Shown here: positions 1 through 6,694 of the stretch, one piece after another
Layout of the letters: each line of letters begins with the position of its first letter
Numbering within the stretch: position 1 is the first letter of the stretch
Source: Fusobacterium nucleatum_L
GTDB lineage: Bacteria; Fusobacteriota; Fusobacteriia; Fusobacteriales; Fusobacteriaceae
Direction: 5' to 3'
Length of the DNA: 64,000 nucleotides
NCBI RefSeq assembly: GCF_050231725.1
Contig: NZ_CP077172.1
Span: forward strand, 1,488,001-1,552,000
Made by a program: the position numbers and the translations under genes
The notes under the pieces: model-generated
The model's database searches: none
What the model saw: the letters and a program-made list of their open reading frames with translations, nothing else
What the model was told of the DNA's origin: nothing

Positions 1-1
1 G

Positions 2-40
2 ACCAATTGTAAAATTTTTTAACTACAATTGGTTTTTTTA
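2..40 (+). terminator. Intrinsic terminator of an upstream gene outside the window
   Basis: A perfect 9-bp stem (ACCAATTGT at 2-10, ACAATTGGT at 25-33) with a 14-nt loop is followed by a run of seven T. It ends a transcript entering from the left edge. Confidence 0.85.
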
Positions 41-202
41 ATTTTGTTTAGTTTTCAGAACAATTTATTCTAATATTAGTAATTATTATCTATTTAGATA
101 TGTAAAAATTTGAAATGTTTTTTTGAACATAGTATAATAAATCTGATAAAATTATTTATTTTAATAAGATTATTAAGAATATTTTTGAGAGGAGACTTGG
201 TT

Positions 203-1489
203 ATGAACAAAAGAGAATACTACGAAAATGGCCAATTGAAAATTGAGTACAATTATGATGGAAATAAATTGCAAGGCTTATCTAAAGAATATTATGAGAA
301 TGGTCATTTAAAAGCAGAAAATAATTATAAAGATGGTAAATGGGATGGTTTGTGCAAAGAATATTATGAAGATGGGCAATTGAGATTAGAATATAACTAT
401 AAAGATGATGAGTTTGATGGTTTATGCAAGGATTACTATAAAAATGGCCAATTAAAATTAGAAAATAATTATAAAAATGGAAAATTTGAAGGAATATCAA
501 GAAAATACTATGAAAATGGTCAAATAGAAGATGAGTATAATTGTAAAGAAGATAAATTAGACGGTTTATGCAAGGGTTATTACGAAAATGGCCAATTAAA
601 ATATGAACATAACTATAAAGAAGGTAAGTTTAGTGGACTATGTAAGTATTATTATGAAAATGGGCAATTAAAATTGGAAAATAATTACAGAGAAGGTCAA
701 TTAGATGGTTTATGTAAAGGGTATTATGCAAGTGGTCAACTAGATGTAGAATGTAATTATAAAAAAGAGCAACTAAATGGACTGTGTAGAAAATATTATG
801 AAAACGGAGAATTAAAAATAGAAAATAATTATAAAGAGGGAAAAGAATATTTTGGTAAAGAATTTGAATATTTTAAAGAAGAAAACTATCAAAAAATATT
901 AAAGATAAGTTACTACATTTGTGATGAACAAGATAATAAAATAATATATCAAGAAGACTATCAAAATGATTCTTCAGAACTGATTATTAGAAAAAATTAT
1001 TTAATATTAAATGGAGAAAGAATTTGTCTCTCTAGAAAATTAATAAAAAATGAAAAAGAAATACAAAGTATAAATGATAATATAAAATTATTGGTTAATG
1101 GACAATATATAAAATTAGATAAAAATTATTATAATAATCTATGTTCCTATGAAAATATTGTAGGGAAAATTGAAATAAAAGACACAAATATTTTTTTTGA
1201 AAGAGAGTTTATAAACGAAGGAAAACTTAATGGTTTAAAAGTTTTATATAAGGAAAATAAAGAATATATTAATGTTGAGTTATATGAAAATGATAAAAAA
1301 ATAATAGATGATTTAGAAAGTAGAAAAAGATTAATGAGAGAATATTTTATTTTAGATGAAGAAAAAGAAAATTGGATAACTATCCCTTTAAAGAAGGATA
1401 GTTCTAAAAATTCTTCAGTAAAGGGAGTAGTTATATTTATTATTCTTTTGATGATCTTATACTTTATTTATACATCTTTAAGCAAATAA
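203..1489 (+). CDS. MORN-like repeat protein (YwqK family) with C-terminal membrane anchor
   Basis: The protein has 428 residues. I start it at ATG 203, which follows GAGAGGAG at a proper distance; the reading frame is open upstream, but that part has no ribosome site. Residues 6-221 are nine copies of a 24-residue repeat with consensus YYENGQLKxENNYKxGKxxG, the pattern found in MORN-variant proteins often labelled 'toxin-antitoxin YwqK family antitoxin'. A non-repetitive charged middle follows, then one hydrophobic helix near residues 402-424 with the short tail TSLSK. There is no signal peptide, so the repeats probably face the cytoplasm or depend on the C-terminal anchor. No toxin gene lies beside it; the next gene is convergent and metabolic. 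The family label is secure, but the function is unknown and the antitoxin label is doubtful here. Confidence 0.8.
   Translation: MNKREYYENGQLKIEYNYDGNKLQGLSKEYYENGHLKAENNYKDGKWDGLCKEYYEDGQLRLEYNYKDDEFDGLCKDYYKNGQLKLENNYKNGKFEGISRKYYENGQIEDEYNCKEDKLDGLCKGYYENGQLKYEHNYKEGKFSGLCKYYYENGQLKLENNYREGQLDGLCKGYYASGQLDVECNYKKEQLNGLCRKYYENGELKIENNYKEGKEYFGKEFEYFKEENYQKILKISYYICDEQDNKIIYQEDYQNDSSELIIRKNYLILNGERICLSRKLIKNEKEIQSINDNIKLLVNGQYIKLDKNYYNNLCSYENIVGKIEIKDTNIFFEREFINEGKLNGLKVLYKENKEYINVELYENDKKIIDDLESRKRLMREYFILDEEKENWITIPLKKDSSKNSSVKGVVIFIILLMILYFIYTSLSK
218..865 (+). repeat. Nine tandem 72-bp coding repeats (MORN-like)
   Basis: Nine consecutive 72-bp units encode the 24-residue repeat. Units differ at many positions, so the array is old or diversifying rather than a recent expansion. 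The best conserved core encodes NGQLK. Confidence 0.8.
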
Positions 1490-1518
1490 AGTTAACAAAT
1501 ATGCTAAGATGCTCAGAA

Positions 1519-2547
1519 TTAAAATTTTGAACTTGGCATATTTTTTCTATTTCCAAATAATTTTTTGATTACATATAATTGTTTTTCTGTGTAAACTTTT
1601 GGCTTAATTAAAAATGATTCTCTTATTTCATCTAAAATTTTATAAAAATCTTTATATTCTTTTTGAGCTTCTTCAATATTTGTAAGACCAAATTCAATAG
1701 TATCATTAGGAACCATCTGAGCAAGTTTAAATAAATCAGCCTTTATAACAGTAGCAATTTTAGTATAGCCACCCGTTGTTTGTCTGTCTGCTAGTAGTAT
1801 TATTGGTTGTCCGTTACCAGGAACTTGTATAGAACCAAAAACTGCTGCATCAGATATTATATCTGCTTTATCCTTGTGTTTTATAATCTCTCCTGATAAT
1901 CTCATTCCCATTCTATCAGCATCTTTTGTAACTTGATATTTATTTTCAAGCATAGTTTTTATAGAGTTTTCATCAAAATAATTATCTTGTGGTCCTAAGA
2001 CTATTCTAATATTTTGATTATGCTTGTATTCAGGAATATATTTTTTATCTAAAATATTTTTCTTAGATAGAACTTTAACATTTTTAAAATTAATAATATC
2101 TCCCATTTTTAATTGTCTACCTTCAAAACCACCTAATTTAGATTTTAAAAGGGTAGACTTACTTCCCATAATAATAGGAACATCTATTTCAGCAGAGAAT
2201 GCTAAATAAGTTCTTATTCCTGTTTTAAGACCACCAAAAGAAAGAGTATCTCCTTTTTTAACATTTATAGACTGCCACATTTTAATATCTTGATTATTTA
2301 TTTTTGGCTGAATATCAGCACCTGTTATAGCTATTGTTACATCAAAATCAAATTCCAATGTAGGTCCTAAGAAAGGTATTTCTAGGACTGCATTATTTTT
2401 ATCACTTTCAACAAGATAATTAGCTACTGTAAAAGCAAATTCATCCATAACTCCAGATACAGGTATTCCAAATTGTTGATAACCAATTCTTCCTATATCT
2501 TGAACTGTTGTGCATAATCCAGGTTTGTGAACTTTTATACTAGGCAT
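1519..2547 (-). CDS. pxpC: 5-oxoprolinase subunit PxpC (KipA, carboxyltransferase-like)
   Basis: PxpC is one of three subunits of the bacterial ATP-dependent 5-oxoprolinase, which opens 5-oxoproline (pyroglutamate) to glutamate. The 342-residue length is normal. The N-terminal segment TTVQDIGRIGYQQFG and the following PVSGVMD (about residues 13-35) are hallmarks of the KipA / biotin-dependent carboxyltransferase fold. The gene is last in the operon pxpA - NRAMP-like - pxpB - pxpC. Its ATG overlaps the end of pxpB by 8 bp and its ribosome site GAGGTG lies inside pxpB, which points to translational coupling. Older names are KipA and 'allophanate hydrolase subunit 2'. The nearby pxpA makes the oxoprolinase assignment firm by family knowledge. 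Confidence 0.92.
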   Translation of the reverse strand: MPSIKVHKPGLCTTVQDIGRIGYQQFGIPVSGVMDEFAFTVANYLVESDKNNAVLEIPFLGPTLEFDFDVTIAITGADIQPKINNQDIKMWQSINVKKGDTLSFGGLKTGIRTYLAFSAEIDVPIIMGSKSTLLKSKLGGFEGRQLKMGDIINFKNVKVLSKKNILDKKYIPEYKHNQNIRIVLGPQDNYFDENSIKTMLENKYQVTKDADRMGMRLSGEIIKHKDKADIISDAAVFGSIQVPGNGQPIILLADRQTTGGYTKIATVIKADLFKLAQMVPNDTIEFGLTNIEEAQKEYKDFYKILDEIRESFLIKPKVYTEKQLYVIKKLFGNRKNMPSSKF

Positions 2548-3289
2548 TTAGCTCACCTCTCTTAACTTTACGAATATTTAATTTATATTCATTATTTTCT
2601 ACTTTTTTCAAAATATTATTATATTCTTCTTCTGAAATAGAAACATATCTTATATAGTCCCCAGAACTTATATAGACAGGAGTTTCACTGTCAGGATTAT
2701 ATAATTTTAATGGAGTTCTTCCGATAATTCTCCAACCACCAGGGGACATTGAAGGATACATTCCTGTTTGTTTACCTGCTATTCCAACAGAGCCTGGATA
2801 AATTTGTAATCTAGGACTTTCTAATCTTGGAGTTGCTATTTTTTCAGACATTCCACCTAAGTAAGTAAAACCTGGCATAAATCCAAGCATATAAACTAAA
2901 TAATCTGTTCCTGTATGAATTTTGATAACTTCTTCTTTTGAAAGTTTATTATATTCAGCTACATAAGATAAATCAGGACCACATTCATCATTATATAAAG
3001 TAGGAATTTCAATTAAAGTAACTTCTTCATCTTCAACAGTTTCATTATCATCATTCAAAAGAGTTTCTAATTTTTCAACCAAACTTTGATAATCAGCTTT
3101 TAAGGCATCATAATTTATAAGTAAAGAACAATAAGTAGGAACAAGTTCAATAATTCCATCTATATTTTCTTTTTTTATATTATCCATCATCTTTCTAATT
3201 TTCTTATTTATATCAACAGAGATTTCATTTCCAAATTCTATTACTAAGGCAGAATCTCCAGAAAATAAAAATTTTACTGAATTTTCCAT
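2540..3289 (-). CDS. pxpB: 5-oxoprolinase subunit PxpB (KipI)
   Basis: PxpB works with PxpC and PxpA in ATP-driven hydrolysis of 5-oxoproline. The motif PGSVGIAGKQTGMYP followed by SPGGWRIIGRTP in the C-terminal half is the KipI/PxpB signature. I start at ATG 3289 (249 residues, MENSVKFL), because GGAGG lies seven bases upstream. The frame also has an ATG at 3310, but it would overlap the preceding gene and has no better site. It overlaps pxpC by 8 bp and begins 13 bp after the stop of the NRAMP-like gene, so the four genes look like one transcript. In Bacillus the homologue inhibits the sporulation kinase KinA, a role without meaning in a non-sporulating Fusobacterium. Confidence 0.92.
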   Translation of the reverse strand: MENSVKFLFSGDSALVIEFGNEISVDINKKIRKMMDNIKKENIDGIIELVPTYCSLLINYDALKADYQSLVEKLETLLNDDNETVEDEEVTLIEIPTLYNDECGPDLSYVAEYNKLSKEEVIKIHTGTDYLVYMLGFMPGFTYLGGMSEKIATPRLESPRLQIYPGSVGIAGKQTGMYPSMSPGGWRIIGRTPLKLYNPDSETPVYISSGDYIRYVSISEEEYNNILKKVENNEYKLNIRKVKRGELNA

Positions 3290-3302
3290 TTTAATACCTC
3301 CA

Positions 3303-4490
3303 TTAAGCAAATAATGCTGCTAATTTTGATAGAGATTGTACTCCTATATATGCAGTTACAATTACAACAACCCAACCTAATAAGAATAAAATATTTGAGT
3401 GCTTGTATTTTCCAACAATCTCTTGTTTTTTACTAGCTACTAAAGTTATTGCCAAAGTAATAGGTAAAATAAGTCCATTTAATGAACCTGCAAGAACAAG
3501 TAACTTTACTGGTTTTCCTAAGAAAATAAGAATTAAAGTTGATACAACTATAAAACCTATTATAAATAGATTTTCATAATCTTTTACAACTTTAAATAAT
3601 GTTTTCAAGAAAGATACGCTTGTATAAGCAGCACCAACAATAGAAGTTAAAGCTGCTGCTAAGAATACCAAACCAAATATTTTATATCCAACAGTTCCTG
3701 CTGCAATTTTAAAAGCATCTGCTGCTGGGTTTCCTGCATCAAGTTGATTTCCAAGAGAAACAACTCCTAAAACTGCTAAGAATAAGAATATTCTTACTAT
3801 TGTAGCAACACTCATTCCTAATATTGCTGATTTATTAACTTGTGGTAAATTTTCTTCTCCAACAATTCCAGCATCTATAAGTCTATGTCCACCAGAGAAC
3901 ATAATATATCCTCCAACAGTTCCACCAATTAAAGTAATAATAGCCATTAAATTTATAGAACTAGGTATAAAAGTTTCTTTTACAGCAGTTCCAACAGGTG
4001 GATTAGTTGAGAAAGCAACATATCCTATAAGTAAAATCATCATTGCACCTAAGATTTGTGTCAATTTATCCATAAGTTTTGAAGCAGATTTAAAAGAGAA
4101 TATAATTACTCCCAATGCTCCACTTACAAGAGCAGCAATTTTTAAATCTAAATCAAATAAAACTTGAAAACCTAAGGCAGCTCCTCCAACATTTCCTATA
4201 TTGAAAGCCAAGCCACCTAAACAAACTAAAAATGTTATAAAATATCCAAGCCCTGGTAGGACACTATTTGCAATATCTTGTCCTCTCATTTTAGAAACAG
4301 CAAGAACTCTCCATACATTTAATTGAGCTACAAAAGACATTAGAACTGATGCTAATATTACAAAGGCAAATGTTGCTCCCATATCTTTTGTAAAAACTGC
4401 TGTTTGAGTCATAAATCCAGGTCCTATTGCCGAAGTTGCCATTAGAAATGCTGCTCCCAAAAGAACAGATAAATTATTTTTTTTCTCCAT
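3303..4490 (-). CDS. NRAMP-fold (YcsG-like) transporter lacking canonical metal ligands
   Basis: This 395-residue integral membrane protein has about 11 hydrophobic segments and belongs to the NRAMP/SLC11 superfamily. Metal-transporting members bind metal with DPGN in helix 1 and an MPH-type motif in helix 6. Here helix 1 reads GPGFMTQTAVFTKD (from residue 23), with no DPGN, and the helix 6 region reads GGYIMFSGGHRLIDAG (residues 193-208), with no MPH. The gene sits between pxpA and pxpB, the same arrangement as ycsF-ycsG-kipIA of Bacillus subtilis. Annotation pipelines would call it a divalent metal transporter. I infer that it more likely imports 5-oxoproline or another substrate of the operon, or an ion bound in a non-standard way. 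The ribosome site is GAGGTG before ATG 4490. Confidence 0.8.
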   Translation of the reverse strand: MEKKNNLSVLLGAAFLMATSAIGPGFMTQTAVFTKDMGATFAFVILASVLMSFVAQLNVWRVLAVSKMRGQDIANSVLPGLGYFITFLVCLGGLAFNIGNVGGAALGFQVLFDLDLKIAALVSGALGVIIFSFKSASKLMDKLTQILGAMMILLIGYVAFSTNPPVGTAVKETFIPSSINLMAIITLIGGTVGGYIMFSGGHRLIDAGIVGEENLPQVNKSAILGMSVATIVRIFLFLAVLGVVSLGNQLDAGNPAADAFKIAAGTVGYKIFGLVFLAAALTSIVGAAYTSVSFLKTLFKVVKDYENLFIIGFIVVSTLILIFLGKPVKLLVLAGSLNGLILPITLAITLVASKKQEIVGKYKHSNILFLLGWVVVIVTAYIGVQSLSKLAALFA

Positions 4491-4514
4491 ATTAACACCT
4501 CATCTTATTTTATT

Positions 4515-5288
4515 TTATTTTATAAATTCATATAGTGATTTTACTTCTATTCCATCTGCAATTAATGACTTTCTTATTCTATCCACAAATTCAATGGCTT
4601 TTGGGTTATCTCCATGTACACAGATAGAATCAGCAGCAATATCAATTTCTTCTCCATTAACAGCAGTAACCTTTTTAGTCTTTACCATTTTTATAACTCT
4701 AGCAATAGCTTCATCTGGATCTTTTACAAATGCACCTGGTAAACTTCTATTGACAAGAGTTCCATCAGGGTTGTATCCTCTATCAGCAAAAACTTCCTCT
4801 GCTACCTTTAACCCTCTTCTTTTTCCTTCTTTTGCCATATAACTTCCACTTAAAGTCATAACTATTATATCTTTATCAAATTGTTCAATTCCATCTAAAA
4901 CTGCATCAGCTAAATCTTTTTCAACAGCTGCCATATTGTAAAAAGCTCCGTGTAATTTCATATGTTGAAGCTTAGTTCCATTAGCTTTTGCAAAAGCATC
5001 TAAAGCACCAAGTTGATATAACATATATGCTTTAGCTTCTTCAGGAGTTACTACCATTTTTCGTCTACCAAAACCTAACAAGTCTGGGTATCCAGGGTGA
5101 GCACCGATAGCTACATTATTTTCTTTAGCAATTTTAATAGTTTTGTCCATAATTAATGGGTCACCTGCATGCCAACCACAAGCACAGTTCACACTGGTCA
5201 CACATTTCATAATTTCTTCATCCATTCCAAGTTTGTAAGCCCCATAGCCTTCCCCAATGTCAGAATTAAGATCTACAAAAAACTTCAT
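4515..5288 (-). CDS. pxpA: 5-oxoprolinase subunit PxpA (LamB/YcsF family)
   Basis: PxpA is the third subunit of the ATP-dependent 5-oxoprolinase. The 257-residue length and the motifs DLNSDIGEGYGAYKLG (from residue 6), CACGWHAGDP and IGAHPGYPDL are diagnostic of the LamB/YcsF family. It is the first gene of the operon, with an excellent ribosome site (AAGGAGG, 7-8 bases before ATG 5288). A consensus promoter lies about 65-90 bp upstream, and a palindrome sits at the predicted transcript start. Together with the carrier and PxpBC it would let the cell use, or dispose of, pyroglutamate formed from glutamine and N-terminal glutamate in peptides, which fits an amino-acid fermenter. Confidence 0.94.
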   Translation of the reverse strand: MKFFVDLNSDIGEGYGAYKLGMDEEIMKCVTSVNCACGWHAGDPLIMDKTIKIAKENNVAIGAHPGYPDLLGFGRRKMVVTPEEAKAYMLYQLGALDAFAKANGTKLQHMKLHGAFYNMAAVEKDLADAVLDGIEQFDKDIIVMTLSGSYMAKEGKRRGLKVAEEVFADRGYNPDGTLVNRSLPGAFVKDPDEAIARVIKMVKTKKVTAVNGEEIDIAADSICVHGDNPKAIEFVDRIRKSLIADGIEVKSLYEFIK

Positions 5289-5317
5289 AATTGTTCCTCC
5301 TTATCTAAAAAATTTAT

Positions 5318-5343
5318 TAAGAAACTTTTAAATTAGTTTCTTA
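5318..5343. promoter_or_regulatory. 26-bp palindrome at the start of the pxp transcript (candidate operator)
   Basis: TAAGAAACT (5318-5326) and AGTTTCTTA (5335-5343) form a perfect 9-bp inverted repeat around an 8-nt AT spacer. It covers roughly positions +2 to +28 of the transcript predicted from the promoter at 5352-5380. It could be the operator of a dedicated regulator or a 5' RNA hairpin. No regulator gene is adjacent. Confidence 0.5.
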
Positions 5344-5351
5344 TATGTGAT

Positions 5352-5380
5352 ATATTACTTTGTTTATTTTGAGTTGTCAA
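5352..5380 (-). promoter_or_regulatory. Promoter of the pxpA operon
   Basis: Read on the minus strand, TTGACA (5375-5380), a 17-bp spacer and TAATAT (5352-5357) give a near-consensus housekeeping promoter, 63 bp upstream of the pxpA start. Confidence 0.8.
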
Positions 5381-5460
5381 TAAATTATTAATAAGTCCCA
5401 TTATATGTTGATAATGTAAGAATATAAAATATTATATAATTAAATTTTATAAAGATATAA

Positions 5461-5489
5461 TTGACATAAAAAAAAATATATGTTAACCT
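5461..5489 (+). promoter_or_regulatory. Promoter of tRNA-Arg(TCG)
   Basis: TTGACA (5461-5466), a 17-bp A-rich spacer ending in TATATGT, and TAACCT (5484-5489). The tRNA begins 12 bp after the -10 element. Confidence 0.65.
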
Positions 5490-5501
5490 AAAAATACGTG
5501 A

Positions 5502-5578
5502 GCACTCATAGCTCAATTGGATAGAGCATCTGACTTCGGATCAGAGGGTTGTGGGTTCAAGTCCTACTGGGTGTGCCA
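5502..5578 (+). tRNA. tRNA-Arg, anticodon TCG
   Basis: The 77-nt gene folds as a standard cloverleaf with encoded CCA. The anticodon stem TCTGA/TCAGA encloses loop CTTCGGA, giving anticodon TCG, which reads CGA. The acceptor stem GCACTCA pairs with TGGGTGT, including G-U pairs at the first and fifth positions. Its body is nearly identical to the next tRNA. Confidence 0.93.
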
Positions 5579-5596
5579 TTTTTATTAAAAAATTAA

Positions 5597-5625
5597 TTGA
5601 CATAAAAAAAATTATATGATATCCT
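5597..5625 (+). promoter_or_regulatory. Promoter of tRNA-Arg(ACG)
   Basis: TTGACA (5597-5602), a 17-bp spacer with the same A-tract and TATATG as the preceding promoter, and TATCCT (5620-5625). It looks like a duplicated copy of the promoter at 5461. Confidence 0.7.
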
Positions 5626-5640
5626 GATTAAGTATATTAT

Positions 5641-5717
5641 GCATCTGTGGCTCAATTGGATAGAGCATCTGACTACGGATCAGAGGGTTGTGGGTTCGAC
5701 TCCTGCCAGGTGCGCCA
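5641..5717 (+). tRNA. tRNA-Arg, anticodon ACG
   Basis: 77 nt with encoded CCA. The anticodon stem TCTGA/TCAGA encloses CTACGGA, giving anticodon ACG, whose first base is normally edited to inosine by TadA to read CGT/CGC/CGA. The acceptor stem GCATCTG pairs with CAGGTGC. From the D arm to the T arm it differs from the upstream tRNA at very few positions. Confidence 0.95.
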
Positions 5718-5725
5718 GATAAAAT

Positions 5726-5812
5726 GCCTGAGTGGTGGAATTGGTAGACGCACCAGACTCAAAATCTGGAATTCTTCGGAATGTGCGGGTTCAAGTCCCG
5801 CCTCAGGCACCA
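5726..5812 (+). tRNA. tRNA-Leu, anticodon CAA
   Basis: 87 nt with a long variable arm (class II) and encoded CCA. GCCTGAG pairs perfectly with CTCAGGC; the stem CCAGA/TCTGG encloses CTCAAAA, giving anticodon CAA for codon TTG. It starts 8 bp after tRNA-Arg(ACG), so both are probably one transcript. Confidence 0.95.
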
Positions 5813-5827
5813 TACTAAGTAAATTAA

Positions 5828-5859
5828 AAGAGATTCAATTAAGAATCTCTTATTTTTTT
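5828..5859 (+). terminator. Terminator of the tRNA cluster
   Basis: AAGAGATTC (5828-5836) pairs with GAATCTCTT (5843-5851) around a 6-nt loop and is followed by an uninterrupted T run. Confidence 0.85.
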
Positions 5860-5865
5860 GTATAT

Positions 5866-6372
5866 TTATTTTAATCTTTTTAAGTAAATTTTTGGAACTT
5901 TATATATTACATTGTCAATTTTTACATCTCCAAGTTCAATTGAAAAACCGTTATCATCTAATTTATCTTTTAAATAATACTTTAAAACAGGATATTCTAC
6001 AGGACCATATTCAGTTTTATTAATTCTTATATATTCTTTATTGTCTTGAATAATTTTTGGTTTTCCAATAACTAACACTCCTGAGTATTGTAAATAACCG
6101 GGACTACGTACTAGACCATCAATTTCCAATGATTCTCTATTACTATATATTTCAATAAGATTATCTTTTGGAACGACGATTTTCAAATAAATTCTTCCTT
6201 TATTTTCTTTATTTTCGATTCTACCATTAGTTAAGTATATATAACTTGCAGAATAATAATCAGAATACTCATAAGAATAGTTGTTTTCAACATTGCTTAC
6301 TTGAAATTTATTTGCTGAGGTACAAGAAAAAAATAGAATACTTAACAAAAAGATAAAAAATTTCTTATTCAT
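5866..6372 (-). CDS. Small lipoprotein of unknown function
   Basis: The 168-residue product starts with a lipoprotein signal peptide (KKFFIFLLSILFFSC; lipobox Cys 17). The mature part is predicted to be mostly beta strand and rich in Tyr, Ile and Lys. I recognise no known domain. Two segments resemble the lipoprotein at 52493-53290: a NGRI motif near residue 49, and a C-terminal GFSIELGDVKI followed by VPKIYLK. It stands alone between the tRNA cluster, whose terminator lies just after its stop, and an orphan promoter region, and has its own AT-rich promoter region upstream. It is probably anchored in the outer or inner membrane. Confidence 0.75.
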   Translation of the reverse strand: MNKKFFIFLLSILFFSCTSANKFQVSNVENNYSYEYSDYYSASYIYLTNGRIENKENKGRIYLKIVVPKDNLIEIYSNRESLEIDGLVRSPGYLQYSGVLVIGKPKIIQDNKEYIRINKTEYGPVEYPVLKYYLKDKLDDNGFSIELGDVKIDNVIYKVPKIYLKRLK

Positions 6373-6468
6373 AATATCACTCCTAAAGCATTAAAAATAT
6401 AATTTTATTATATATAAAATTTGTTGAAAAAACAATCCTTGTCTCTGAGAATTAATAAATACTTAAAC

Positions 6469-6497
6469 TTGCTAATTTACAGAAACTGTAATATAAT
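6469..6497 (+). promoter_or_regulatory. Orphan promoter with an embedded palindrome
   Basis: TTGCTA (6469-6474), exactly 17 bp, TATAAT (6492-6497). The spacer holds the inverted repeat TTACAG-AAA-CTGTAA (6477-6491), an operator-like position for a repressor. What follows is only a 23-codon frame, then the aminopeptidase gene 200 bp on. Confidence 0.65.
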
Positions 6498-6541
6498 CAT
6501 AGCTAGGAAGATAAAAAAAGCATTAAAGTTTTTTATAGATA

Positions 6542-6613
6542 ATGAGGGATGAAATTGCTGAAGTTTTAGAAGAATGTTCTAAAAAACTTTATAACTATTC
6601 AATAAAAATATAA
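6542..6613 (+). other. Short open frame, possible gene relic
   Basis: A 23-codon frame (begins MRDEIAEVLEECSKKLYN) has the amino acid composition of a real protein but no ribosome site in front. A second frame just upstream reads ALKFFIDNEG before a stop. It looks like the tail of a decayed gene that once used the promoter at 6469. I cannot name the family. Confidence 0.3.
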
Positions 6614-6694
6614 TTTTTAAATGATAAAAAGTTTGTTTGTTGATATACTATTTTTTGCTTTGTTTTTTATTAAGTAAAATGGAGGGAATTTGTA

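Larger units (their letters stand above)
6373..6694. other. 322-bp intergenic region with an orphan promoter
   Basis: It holds the promoter region of the minus-strand lipoprotein (AT-rich, near 6395-6415), a strong plus-strand promoter at 6469-6497 and a short open frame at 6542-6613. The ribosome site GGAGGG of the aminopeptidase lies just before 6695. I see no RNA gene. Confidence 0.6.

Noticed and set aside
110..202. N-terminal extension of the repeat protein from 110
   Set aside because: No ribosome site at 110; GAGAGGAG precedes ATG 203, where the repeat region begins properly.
5647..5874. Open frame of 75 codons
   Set aside because: It runs through tRNA-Arg(ACG), tRNA-Leu and their terminator; the frame is a by-product of the tRNA sequences.
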